A DNA stretch of 64,000 nucleotides from positions 40,200 to 104,199 of the forward strand of contig JAUSJX010000155.1 of the NCBI GenBank assembly GCA_030647435.1. Direction: 5' to 3'. Within the stretch, counting starts at the first letter, position 1; each line of letters starts with the position of its first letter. The notes under the pieces were generated by a model, which had not been told where the DNA came from, made no database searches, and worked only from the letters and a program-made list of their open reading frames with translations. This DNA is from Candidatus Rokuibacteriota bacterium. GTDB lineage: Bacteria; Methylomirabilota; Methylomirabilia; Rokubacteriales; CSP1-6. This document shows, in pieces, positions 44,403-53,100 of the stretch. The translations under genes were made by a program, and so were the position numbers.

Positions 44403-45935
44403 ATGAGACATTCTCGCGCTCTCTTGCAAGCCTTCCTGGCACTGCTGCTGGTTGGGTACGCGGTGTCGCCTGCGACCGCTGCTGACGGCAACGTGACGTG
44501 GGGCGTGCACGTCTCCCTGGCCCCGACCTGGTTCGACCCGGCCGAGGCGCCCGGCATCATCACGCCGTACATGATCTACTACGCCCTGCACGACGCGCTG
44601 GTGAAACCCATGCCCGGGCAGCCCGTGACGCCGAGCCTCGCGGAGTCATGGTCGGTGTCCAAGGATGGGCTCGTCTACGAGTTCGTCCTCCGCAAGGGCG
44701 TCAAGTTCCACGACGGCGAGCCTCTCACCGCCGAAGACGTGAAGTTCTCCTTCGAGCGTTACCGCGGCAGCGCCAATAAGACCTTGAAGGAGCGGGTGGT
44801 CGCCATCGAGACGCCCGATCCGAGCCACGTGCGATTCCGGCTCAAGGCGCCGTGGCCCGACTTCCTGACCTTCTACACCGGCGCGAGCGGCGCGGGGTGG
44901 ATCGAGCCCAAGAAGTACGTGGAGAAAGTGGGTGACGAGGGCTTCAAGAAGGCGCCCGTGGGCGCCGGTCCCTACAAGTTCGTCTCGTTCACGCCCGGGG
45001 TGGAACTGGTCCTGGAGGCCTACGACCAGTACTGGCGGAAACCCCCACACGTCAAGCGCCTCGTCTTCAAGGTGATCCCCGACGAGGCGACGCGCCTGGC
45101 TGCGCTCAAGCGCGGCGAGGTGGACATCGTCTACTCGGTACGCGGGGAACTCGCCGAGGAGATCCAGCGGACACCGGCGCTGAACCTCAAACCCACCGTG
45201 ATCCAGGCCCCGTTCTGGCTTTACTTCCCCGATCAGTGGGACGCGAAGTCGCCGTGGCACGACCAACGCGTGCGGCTCGCAGCCAGCCTCGCCATCGACC
45301 GGCCGACGATCAACCAGGCGCTGACGCTCGGTTTTTCCAAGGTCACCGGAAGCATCATCCCCAACAACTTCGAGTTCTTCTGGCAGCCGCCTCCGCCCGT
45401 CTTCGACCCGGCCAAGGCGAAGAAGCTCCTGGCCGACGCGGGCTACCCGAACGGCTTCGACGCGGGCGACTACTATTGCGACGCCTCGTACTCGAACCTC
45501 GCCGAGGTCGTCCTCAACAATCTCCAGGCCATCGGCATCCGGGCCCAGCTGCGGCCGCTGGAGCGGGCGGCGTTCTTCAAGGCCTATGCTAAGAAGAAGC
45601 TCAAGAACATCATCCAGGGCGCTAGCGGAGCTTTCGGCAACGCCGCCACTCGCCTTGAGGCCTTTGTCATCACGGACGGCATCTACGTCTATGGCAGCTA
45701 CCCTGACCTCGACGGCCTCTTTCGGGAGCAGGCGGCCGAGAGGGACTCCAAGCGACGCGAGGCGACCCTGCAGAAGATCCAGCAGCTGGTGCACGACAAG
45801 GCCGTGTACGCGCCCATCTGGCAGCTCGCGTTCATAAACGGCGTGGGGTCACGGGTGGGAGAATCGGGCCTTGGGCTGATTGCAGGCCACGCCTACTCGG
45901 CCCCCTACGAGGACGTCACGCTGAAGGGAAAGTAG
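44403..45935 (+). CDS. ABC transporter substrate-binding protein, family 5 (peptide/nickel type)
   Basis: The 510-residue protein starts at an ATG with GGAGGTGG upstream, placed downstream of the sigma-54-type promoter. A signal peptide (about 1-27) ends SPATAADG. Family-5 features are LAESWSVSKDGLVYEFVLRKGVKFHDGEPL-type sequence near 75-100, TAEDVKFSFER near 105 and GAGPYKFVSF near 195. It binds a peptide or other small solute in the periplasm. No permease or ATPase genes follow; the next gene is cut down to its signal peptide. The regulator genes are divergent. Confidence 0.93.
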   Translation: MRHSRALLQAFLALLLVGYAVSPATAADGNVTWGVHVSLAPTWFDPAEAPGIITPYMIYYALHDALVKPMPGQPVTPSLAESWSVSKDGLVYEFVLRKGVKFHDGEPLTAEDVKFSFERYRGSANKTLKERVVAIETPDPSHVRFRLKAPWPDFLTFYTGASGAGWIEPKKYVEKVGDEGFKKAPVGAGPYKFVSFTPGVELVLEAYDQYWRKPPHVKRLVFKVIPDEATRLAALKRGEVDIVYSVRGELAEEIQRTPALNLKPTVIQAPFWLYFPDQWDAKSPWHDQRVRLAASLAIDRPTINQALTLGFSKVTGSIIPNNFEFFWQPPPPVFDPAKAKKLLADAGYPNGFDAGDYYCDASYSNLAEVVLNNLQAIGIRAQLRPLERAAFFKAYAKKKLKNIIQGASGAFGNAATRLEAFVITDGIYVYGSYPDLDGLFREQAAERDSKRREATLQKIQQLVHDKAVYAPIWQLAFINGVGSRVGESGLGLIAGHAYSAPYEDVTLKGK

Positions 45936-46116
45936 AGGAGGAATTCGAGCCCCGTGCCCGCGCGACGTTGTTGAGATGTTCCCGGCCGAGGGAGATTGCA
46001 TCTCCGGAGATGGTGGACGGAAAGGCTACCGAAGCCGGAACCCCATCCTCTCGGAACCCGAAGCGTGTTCCATGACGCGTCATAATCCAAAGTCCCACGC
46101 CCGCTGGAGGTGTCAG

Positions 46117-46239
46117 ATGACTGCCAAAATTCGACGGCATTGGACGTTGCTCACACTCGCTCTCGTCGCGCTCCTGGTCGGCTCCGCGATCGTGGCGACG
46201 CCCCCCGTGGTCCAGGCGGCGGAGACCCCACGCCAGTGA
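46117..46239 (+). pseudogene. Gene reduced to its signal peptide
   Basis: An ATG with CTGGAGGT upstream opens a frame with a signal-peptide-like sequence, MTAKIRRHWTLLTLALV onwards to VVQAAETPRQ, that stops at TGA exactly where repeat C copy 2 begins. A full gene (perhaps a second transporter component) was probably cut here. What follows has no similarity to a continuation. Confidence 0.7.
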
Positions 46240-46369
46240 CACCCGGGGTCATGACACCCGGGGTCAGGTCTTGCAATCCGACATCAGGCCACTGCAGATG
46301 AACGCTCGCCGCCGCGGAGTCCGGCGGGCAATGTATGAATGCAAGACCTGACCCCGGTGCCGCGCCACT
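46237..46369. repeat. Palindromic repeat family C, copy 2
   Basis: The 18-bp arms (46258-46275 and 46340-46357) and the loop are the same as copy 1 at 35067-35166. The shared part continues to GCGCCACT at 46362-46369 and then joins directly to the methyltransferase fragment. On the left it begins inside ACACCCGGGG units. Confidence 0.88.
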
Positions 46370-46611
46370 GCTGGATGCTGCCGCTGCCGCGCACGCACCC
46401 GGAGAGCATCTGGGACGCCACGCCCGAGCCCGTGCTGCGCGCGCTGCTTCTGGCGAGCCGGAAGCGCTGGGCGGTGCTGGATCCATTCTGCGGCGCGGGG
46501 ACGGTGGGGCGCGTGGCGCTCGGCCTCGGCCGCGAGTGGATCGGCGTCGAGCGCGACCCGCGCATGGCGCGCCTCACCGCGCGACGGCTCAAGCTCGTCC
46601 GCGCGCGCTGA
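46369..46611 (+). pseudogene. 3' third of the DNA methyltransferase gene, duplicated
   Basis: It encodes 80 residues from CWMLPLPRTHPESIWDATPE to the natural stop, the same as the C-terminal end of the gene at 34344-35015 apart from one Gly to Trp change; the DNA differs at least at two positions. The SAM motif DPFCGAGT is kept but the catalytic TSPPYW is missing. A 90-codon frame starting in the repeat (46339) would fuse MQDLTPVPRH to it. Confidence 0.93.
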
Positions 46612-46623
46612 CTCCGGGGCCCG

Positions 46624-47610
46624 CTACGACGGCGGGGAACTGTCCGGGCCGCGAGCGGAAGGGAGCGACCCGAATGCTCCCACCACCACCGCGCGGGCGC
46701 GCGCGGCGTCGACATTGTTGGCGCGCTGACAGGGCGTGGTCTCGGCGAGGACGCGCTCCGGGTCCTGCCAGAGGCGGTACTTCTTGAACTTGTCCTCGAA
46801 CTCGATGCCGAGCCCGCGGCCGAAGACGGAGAGGTAGTGCTCAATGGCGATGGGGCTCTCGGGCTCGAAGACGCAGAGATAACGCTGGCAACCGTGGTAG
46901 ATCGTGGCGAGGGTGTCGGCACCCACCGCCCGGGCGCGGTCGATCTCTTCGCGCGCCATCTGGTTCCACACCTCGGGTCCGACCTGTTGCTGGACGGACG
47001 GCGTACAGCTCCGGCCGAAGCGCGGGTTGGGCTCGATGTCCACGAAGCGAAGCCCGGGCACCGCCTCGAGCAGCCGCTGCCCCGCGAGCCCCTCGCTCCG
47101 CCGGGGCTGATTCACGTTGTGGTAATGCAGCGCGACCGTTGCGTTCACCCGCCCGGTGAACCGGATCTCCGGGAGCTTCGACACGAGGAACTCGGCGGCA
47201 TGACTGACCTTGAAGGGAAGCCGGGCCTGTCGGATTTCATCGTAGAAATAGATGCAGGACGGGCACCACACCACGACCTCTTCGGGCTCATAGCGCTCGA
47301 AGAGCTTGATGGTGTGATCCGCCATGCCGCCGGCCGCGACCGTATCGCCCTGCTGATGGTGGACGATCCCGCAGCAGTACGTCGGGCCGCCCACCGCGAC
47401 GTAGTCGAGCCCGAGGCGGTCGAAAATCGCGATGACGGTCTGAACCATGTGGGAGGTGCGGAAGACGTTGCACCCGAGGTAGAGGACGATCCGGTGGCGC
47501 TCGCCGTCCTGCGCCGGGGCGGCGGTGCGCCACTTCATCTCCTCCGGCATATTGGTCAGGTCGCGGATGACCGCGATCTCGTCGAAGTAGCGCTTGTAGT
47601 CGTAGGCCAT
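46624..47610 (-). CDS. (Fe-S)-binding protein, HdrB-like
   Basis: The 328-residue protein starts at an ATG with GGAGGAGGGTGAC upstream. It has degenerate CCG-type clusters: YLGCNVFRTSH near residue 44, GPTYCCGIVHH near 75 and VVWCPSCIYFY near 113, then IYHGCQRYLC near 238. It resembles heterodisulfide reductase subunit B and GlpC/LutA-type proteins in electron transfer. No partner subunit is next to it. Its C-terminus (VVVGAFGSLPSARG onward) is low in complexity and ends 12 bases from the methyltransferase fragment, so the original end may have been replaced. Confidence 0.78.
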   Translation of the reverse strand: MAYDYKRYFDEIAVIRDLTNMPEEMKWRTAAPAQDGERHRIVLYLGCNVFRTSHMVQTVIAIFDRLGLDYVAVGGPTYCCGIVHHQQGDTVAAGGMADHTIKLFERYEPEEVVVWCPSCIYFYDEIRQARLPFKVSHAAEFLVSKLPEIRFTGRVNATVALHYHNVNQPRRSEGLAGQRLLEAVPGLRFVDIEPNPRFGRSCTPSVQQQVGPEVWNQMAREEIDRARAVGADTLATIYHGCQRYLCVFEPESPIAIEHYLSVFGRGLGIEFEDKFKKYRLWQDPERVLAETTPCQRANNVDAARARAVVVGAFGSLPSARGPDSSPPS

Positions 47611-47683
47611 GTCACCCTCCTCCGGGGATGCTAGGCCGGGGGGCCGGCCAAGTCAATCGAGGCACGAACTTTCTGCAGCGTCC

Positions 47684-47848
47684 TCAGCGGCGCGGAGGAT
47701 GGATGACATGCGTGGGATCGGGCTGCTCTTCCGGCGGCCCCTGGCTGTAGTCGGCGAACGGTCCGTCCCGCTCGGCGATGACCGCGCCGACCCCCTCGCG
47801 CGCGGCGAGCCCGATGAAGCGGAGAGCGTCCGGCGTGTTGCGCATGAG
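47684..47848 (-). pseudogene. Crotonase gene tail, duplicated fragment
   Basis: About 54 codons plus stop match the 3' end of the intact crotonase gene at 59779-60681 (for example GVGAVIAERDGPFADYSQG) with a few base differences. Similarity stops at 47848, 2 bases before the IS-derived repeat. It has no start and no oxyanion-hole region. Confidence 0.9.
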
Positions 47849-47850
47849 GA

Positions 47851-48036
47851 GCATAGGCGAGATAAAGGCTATTATCAGACCGGGCCGGGGCTGGCGGGGT
47901 CCGGCGGCGGGGTGGTTGGCGCCGAGAGAGCCACGCGGACCGCAGCATCGATCCCCCAGCCAGGGCAGTCATCAACGGCGATCGTGCGCCGGCGACCGCG
48001 GGGCAGTCAAGCTACGGTCTTCAGGGGCAGAGTCCC
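47851..48036. mobile_element. Solo 3' end of an IS91-family element, copy 1
   Basis: The segment starts with GCATAGGCGAGATAAAGG and continues as ATCAGACCGGGCCGGGGC to CAGGGGCAGAGTCCC. The same sequence lies next to the 3' end of the IS91-type transposase gene (58031-58216) and alone at 49291-49515. In IS91 elements this end holds the rolling-circle origin; here no transposase codons remain. It joins directly to a tRNA 3' end. Confidence 0.75.
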
Positions 48037-48040
48037 AGTC

Positions 48041-48068
48041 GGAGGTTCGAGCCCTCCACGGCCCACCA
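48041..48068 (+). pseudogene. 5'-truncated tRNA: T arm, acceptor 3' strand and CCA
   Basis: GGAGG-TTCGAGC-CCTCC forms a perfect T arm (48041-48057), followed by the seven-base acceptor strand ACGGCCC, discriminator A and an encoded CCA (48066-48068). The matching 5' strand GGGCCGT and the D and anticodon arms are absent; IS sequence lies there instead. The tRNA's identity cannot be told. Confidence 0.75.
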
Positions 48069-48075
48069 TCTGACG

Positions 48076-48116
48076 ATCGGGCGCTTCCAGAGAATCGGGA
48101 GCGCCCGATTTGCTTT
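48076..48116 (+). terminator. Intrinsic terminator of the truncated tRNA
   Basis: A perfect 10-bp stem (ATCGGGCGCT at 48076-48085 with 48100-48109) has a 14-base loop and is followed by TTGCTTTT. It lies 8 bases after the encoded CCA, as expected for a tRNA gene. Confidence 0.75.
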
Positions 48117-48283
48117 TGGTGCCGAAGTCCGACCTGTTTCGGTGCCTCGCGGGTTGAGATCGTACTACGGAGTTCGTGTGGGGCTCAGTGCAGCAGCAGG
48201 GAGTTCATGGCAAGAAACGGCTGCCGTTCTTTCACTGTGGAAAACACGACGTCCGCGGTCGACGGGACAACCGGCGCTGGACC
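48117..48283. other. Gap before the toxin-antitoxin genes
   Basis: No gene is recognised. The tract has a lower GC content than its surroundings, like the region downstream of a tRNA where mobile elements integrate. Confidence 0.4.
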
Positions 48284-48317
48284 TTGACGAATATACCACA
48301 ATACGTATACTCGTATA
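48284..48317 (+). promoter_or_regulatory. Promoter and overlapping operator of the toxin-antitoxin pair
   Basis: TTGACG (48284-48289) and TATACT (48306-48311) are 16 bp apart. The -10 region overlaps two dyads, ATACGTAT and TATAC-TC-GTATA, suitable for autoregulation by the antitoxin. The predicted transcript starts at or next to the toxin ATG (48318), so the toxin message would be leaderless. Confidence 0.65.
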
Positions 48318-48680
48318 ATGAAGAGTGACGTAAAGCCAATAATCTGGATGGGCTCAAGCCGGGATGACCTGCGCAGCTTCCCGGAGCAGGTCCGCCGGGA
48401 TATGGGCCAGGCGCTCTACACCGCCCAGCAGGGCGAAACCGATCCGGCAGCCAAGCCGCTAAAGGGCTTCGGGGGAGCCCGCGTGATGGAGATCGTCGAC
48501 CGTCACGACACCAACACGTACCGCGTGGTCTACACAACGCAATTCGCCGGCAGGGTTTATGTCCTTCACGCTTTCCAGAAGAAGTCGACGAAGGGCATAG
48601 CAACACTGCAGAAGGATATCGAACTGATCCGCCGCCGGCTGATGGAGGCCGGGCGGCTTCATAGAGAAAGGCAGAACTGA
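48318..48680 (+). CDS. RelE/HigB-type toxin (phage Gp49-like)
   Basis: This 120-residue protein matches Gp49-like toxins: a SSRDDLRSFPEQVRRDMG start region, KPLKGFGGARVMEIV near 48 and TYRVVYTTQFAGRVYVLHAF near 66, followed by FQKKSTKGIA and a helical end. Such toxins usually cut mRNA at the ribosome. The order toxin-then-antitoxin is as in higBA. A single base separates it from the antitoxin gene start. Confidence 0.9.
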   Translation: MKSDVKPIIWMGSSRDDLRSFPEQVRRDMGQALYTAQQGETDPAAKPLKGFGGARVMEIVDRHDTNTYRVVYTTQFAGRVYVLHAFQKKSTKGIATLQKDIELIRRRLMEAGRLHRERQN

Positions 48681-48681
48681 G

Positions 48682-49020
48682 ATGAGGAAGAACAGGAAAG
48701 AGAGAATCCGCTTCGAGGAGGGCAGCGGCAACGTGTTTGCCGATCTGGACCTCGAGCAGCCCGAGCAGGAGCTTCTGAAGGCGCGCCTGACGCTGCAGAT
48801 CTACAAGCTCATCAAGGCGCGCGGCCTCACCCAAGCCAAGGCCGGCGAGATCCTCGGGACTAAACAGCCGCACGTCTCCGCGCTGATGCGCAACCGGTCG
48901 GGGACGTTCTCGGTCGAGCGTCTGATGCAGTTTCTAACCGACCTCGGGCAGGACGTCGAGATCACCGTGCGCCCGACCCGCAAGGAGCATGGGCGGCTCT
49001 CGGTCATCGTGGCGGCGTGA
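48682..49020 (+). CDS. XRE-family antitoxin (HigA-like)
   Basis: The 112-residue protein has an HTH of the XRE/HigA-2 type, with KARGLTQAKAGEILGTKQPH near 48-67 and VSALMRNRSGTFSVERLMQFL after it. The N-terminus probably binds the toxin. It should repress through the dyads at 48301-48317. Both genes lie between two IS91-derived ends in the fragment-rich region. Confidence 0.92.
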   Translation: MRKNRKERIRFEEGSGNVFADLDLEQPEQELLKARLTLQIYKLIKARGLTQAKAGEILGTKQPHVSALMRNRSGTFSVERLMQFLTDLGQDVEITVRPTRKEHGRLSVIVAA

Positions 49021-49290
49021 TTGACGTGATCGACACACCCATAATGGATTCGTAGGGGCACGCCTATGAAGGTTGATCTGGCGGGCAAGATCAAGAACAG
49101 AGGCCCGGTAGCTGGGACGGGATGAACACCTCGACGAGAGAGGGTTGAAGCTTCTTCAGAATGAGCGCATGACGCGAACATGCGTTCGCGCCGCCCCAGA
49201 GCCTCGATGCGACGAGCCCGACTTGGGCCGATGCGTGAGGCTGCACTGCCGGGGATCGTTGAGCGCCGCCATGACGTGGTAGATTCGGGA
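49021..49290. other. Gap without a recognisable gene
   Basis: Short frames exist on both strands but none has a ribosome site or a known motif. It connects the antitoxin gene to the second IS91-derived end. Confidence 0.45.
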
Positions 49291-49515
49291 GCATAGGCGA
49301 CATAAAGGCCATTATCAGACCGGGCCGGGGCCGGCGGGGCCCGGCGGCGGGGTGGCGGGCGCCGAGAGAGCCACGCGGACCGCAGCATCGATCCCCCAGC
49401 CAGGCCAGTCATCAACGGTGATCGTGCGCCGGCGACCGCGGGGCAGTCAAGCTACGGTCTTCAGGGGCAGAGTCCCCGAGAGTGGGACGGATTACTGACG
49501 GGAGGGGGCAGCAGC
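49291..49515. mobile_element. Solo 3' end of an IS91-family element, copy 2
   Basis: It begins GCATAGGCGACATAAAGG and is colinear with the 58031-58230 segment. Unlike copy 1 it extends through the transposase stop and the last few codons (APSRQ on the minus strand) and then joins an OYE-family gene near 49512. All upstream transposase sequence is missing. Confidence 0.78.
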
Positions 49516-50113
49516 GGGAGCCCCATCCACATCGGCACGCTCCGCCTCGAGCACCGGCTCATCATGGCCGCCATGGGCTCGGGCTTCGCGAGCGCCGAGG
49601 GGCACGCCACCGATCGGCTCGTCCGCTACCTCGCGCGGCGCGCCGAGGGCGGCATCGCGCTCGTGACCACCGAGGCCACCGCGGTGGACGCCTCCGGCGC
49701 GCCCTTCCCGGTGGCGCTCCGCGCCGACGACGACAGCATGATCGAGGGTCTGCGCCGGGTGGCGGAGGCCGTTCACGCCCACGGCGTGCCGATCTCCATG
49801 CAGCTCTATCACGCCGGCCGGCAGATGAGCCTGCGCGTCTCCGGGCGCCAGCCGGTGGCGCCCTCGGCCATCCCCTGCCCCATGGTCCGCGAGATGCCGC
49901 GCGCGCTCGAGGGCGAGGAGATCCCGGCCCTCGTGGAGCGCTTCGCCGAGGCCGCGGCACGCGCCCGGGAGGCGGGCTTCGACGCCATCGAGCTGCATGG
50001 CAGCCACGGCTATCTGATCCACCAATTCCTCACCCCGCTCGCCAACCAGCGCACCGACCAGTGGGGCGGCGACCTGGCCGGGCGCGCCCGCTTCGCGCTG
50101 GCCGTGGTGCGCG
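49516..50113 (+). pseudogene. OYE-family NADH:flavin oxidoreductase fragment
   Basis: About 200 codons read SPIHIGTLRLEHRLIMAAMG, then YHAGRQMSLRVSG with the FMN/substrate HxGR part, and FDAIELHGSHGYLIHQFLTP. These are the N-terminal third of a trimethylamine dehydrogenase/enoate reductase-type protein. The start codon and first few residues are replaced by the IS end; the 3' end breaks at ALAVVRG, 2 bases before the stop of the hybrid kinase gene on the other strand. Confidence 0.85.
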
Positions 50114-50115
50114 GT

Positions 50116-53100
50116 CTATGGTGGAGTGTCCAGGACCTCACGCACCTTCCGGGCGAGGGCGTGGAGCAGGAACGGCTTCTGGAGAAGGGAGAGGCCCGGG
50201 TCCAGGATGCCGTGCTGGGCTACCGCGTCGGCCGTGTATCCGGACATGTAGAGCACCTTGATGCCCGGGCGGAGCGGGGCGATGTCCTTCGCGAGCTGGG
50301 GCCCGCTCATGTGCGGCATCACCACGTCGGTCAGGATGAGATGGATGGGGCCGTCGTGCCGCTCGGCGATCCCCAGGGCCTCGGCCGGCCCGCTGGCGGC
50401 GAGGACGGTGTATCCGCTCTGTTCGAGCACCTCGAGTGCGAGTGCCCGGACCTCGTCCTCGTCCTCTACGACGAGAATCGTCTCTGAGCCCCCAGCGGGC
50501 GTGGAGACCACCTGCCCCTCCGTCGCGACGGGAGCCTCGACGCGGGGGAGGTAGATCTTGAGGGTGGTCCCACGGCCGGGCGCGCTCGAGAGGGAGATGT
50601 AGCCGTCGCTTTGCTTGACGATGCCGTACACGGTGGATAGGCCCAGCCCCGTCCCCTTGCCGGGCTCCTTCGTCGTGAAGAAGGGCTCGAAGACGCGCGC
50701 CTGGATCTCGGCATCCATGCCGATGCCGGTGTCGCTCACCGCAAGCATCACGTAGGACCCCGGGTGCGCGCCCGGGTGCTGGCGGGCGTAGCGGGCATCG
50801 AGCTCGATGTTGGCGGTCTCGAGGGTGAGGTGCCCGCCCTGCGGCATGGCATCGCGGGCATTCACGACCAGATTGACGATCACCTGCTCCACCTGCCCGG
50901 GGTCGGCGTTCACGTGGCCCAGGTCCGGACCGGGACGGACCGCGAGGTCGATGTCCTCGCCGATCAGCCGCCGCAGCATCACGGCCAGACCGGACACGAG
51001 GGCGCTGAGGTCCAGCACCTTGGGCTCGAGGACCTGCTTCCGGCTGAAGGCGAGGAGCTGGCGGGTGAGCGCCGAAGCCCGCTCCCCCGTCTGCTGAATG
51101 AGGGTGACGTCCTGGCGCGCCCGATCGTCGATCTGGGAGCGGGCCAGCAGGAGCTGGCTGCGCCCCAGGATCACCGTCAAGAGGTTGTTGAAATCGTGCG
51201 CCACGCCACCGGCCAGCCGGCCCACGGACTCCAGCCGCTGGAGCTGGCGCACCTGCGCTTCGCTCTGCCGGAGCACCTCCGCCGCGCGCTGCCGCTCCAC
51301 AAAGTGGCCCACCCGCTGGGTCACGTCCTGCATCACCGCGAGCAGACGGTCGTCGCGGGGGCGCGGCGCCCGGCTGAAGCAGGCAAGCACCCCGACCGGC
51401 GCCTTGCCGCGCAGCGGGCAGGCGAGCGCCCCGTGCAACCCCGCGACCGCCGCCGCCTCGGCCCTCATGAACCCCGGGTTGGCGAGAACGTCCTCGTCCC
51501 ACACCGGCTGGCCTTCCCTCCAGGCCTTACCGGCCAGGCCCCCACTGCGCCCCACCGGCATCTCTCTGCTGGCCGCCAGGAACGGGCTCGCCTCGAGCTC
51601 AGGCCGGTGCCAGCTCCCTTGCCATCTGAGCTCGTCCCCGTCGGCGACCCACATCTCGACGAGGTCCCAGTCCGCCCCCAGGCAGACCTCCTCCAGCACG
51701 CGGGGGGTCGCCTCGTCGAGCGTCGTGACTTCGGCCAGCACCCCGGCCACCGCGAGCCCCATCGCCTGAAAGCGCTCCGCCCGCTGGCGCTCGGTGACGT
51801 CGCGGATCACCCCGCTCAAGAACCGCTGACCGCCCGTCTCCCAGCCGGCCAGCGCCAGCTCGAGCGGGAATTCCGTGCCGTCCCTCCTTCTCCCGTGGAG
51901 CTCGACCACCTTGCCAAGGAGCCGCGACTCACCGGTGGCTCCCAGCCGCTCGAGACCGGCCTGGTGAGCCTCGCGATGGCGCTCCGGCATCAGAAGCGCG
52001 AGCGGCCTCCCCAGCAGGTCGTCCTCCCCGTAACCGAACATCGCCTGCGTCGCGCGATTCGAGAAGAGGACGGTCCCATCGGCTCTGGCGACGATGATGG
52101 CATCGGCGGCGGACTGCGCCACCGATCGGAAGCGGTCTTCGCTCGCTCTGAGCGCGTCGTCGGCTCGCTTGCCCTCCGCCGTCCGCTGCTCCAGCGCGGC
52201 GGCCATGTCGTCAAAGGCGCGGGCGAGCTGGCTGAGCTCGTCCGACCCTGCCCTGGACTGGAGCCCGGTGCGCGCGCCCAGATCGCCCGCCCCCAGCCGC
52301 TGTGTCGCCCTCACGATGGGATGCACCCGGCGCAGAATCAGCAGGTTGCCGGCGATCCACGTTGCCCCGAGAGCCAGGGCTCCCACGAGCCCGAGCCCGC
52401 GGAGATTGCGTGTCCGGGCCCGGTCCGCCTCGGCGAAGACGACGGCTGTCGGGGTCCCGATGCCGATGTACACCTCTCCCGACTCGGCACGCGTGGGCAG
52501 CCGGGTGAAGGCGTACAGACGTCGAATCCCATCGAGCCCCGGCGCCTCGGCGGTGCCCTCGGCCTGTCTCGACAGCACGGCCCGAACGATGGTCGCCTCC
52601 GGCACAACCCTCCCGACCCAGCCTCGCGAGTCAGGATAGCGAGCCAGGACCACCCCGTCCTGGTCGACGACGGAGAGCGTCGATGCTGGCGGCAGCAATG
52701 CCTGCTCGGCCAGGCGGTGGAGCCAGTGAAGATCCAGGACGACGGCGACGACAACCCGGACGACGCCGGACTCGTCCACGAGGGGATAGAGGAAGATGAT
52801 CGTGGGCTTGCCGGTGGTCCGGGCAACCACGTACTTGCTGGCGACGAAGTCACGCGTCTGGAGGACGCGCTGGAAATGCTCCCGGTCCGCGAGGTTGATC
52901 GGGCCGGGCAGCGGCACGGCGCTGCAGAAGATATCGCCGTTCGGCTTCGCGGCCACGATGTTCGAGTACGACGGGAACTGCCCGAGCATGCCGACGAAGG
53001 TCTTCGCGCACGCGCCGGCGTCGAGGCGCCTCACAGCGGGAAGATGGGTCAGGCCGACGAGGAGATGGTGGGCCGCCTCGACCAGGTGGGAGTGCTGGAG

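Noticed and set aside
46237..46617. Exact assembly duplication of the methyltransferase locus
   Set aside because: The order of parts is permuted and there are base differences, so a simple repeated contig end is unlikely; a chimeric join cannot be fully excluded.
47971..48068. Complete tRNA gene ending at CCA 48068
   Set aside because: The sequence 5' of the T arm is shared with two other IS ends and no GGGCCGT acceptor strand or D/anticodon arms can be folded.
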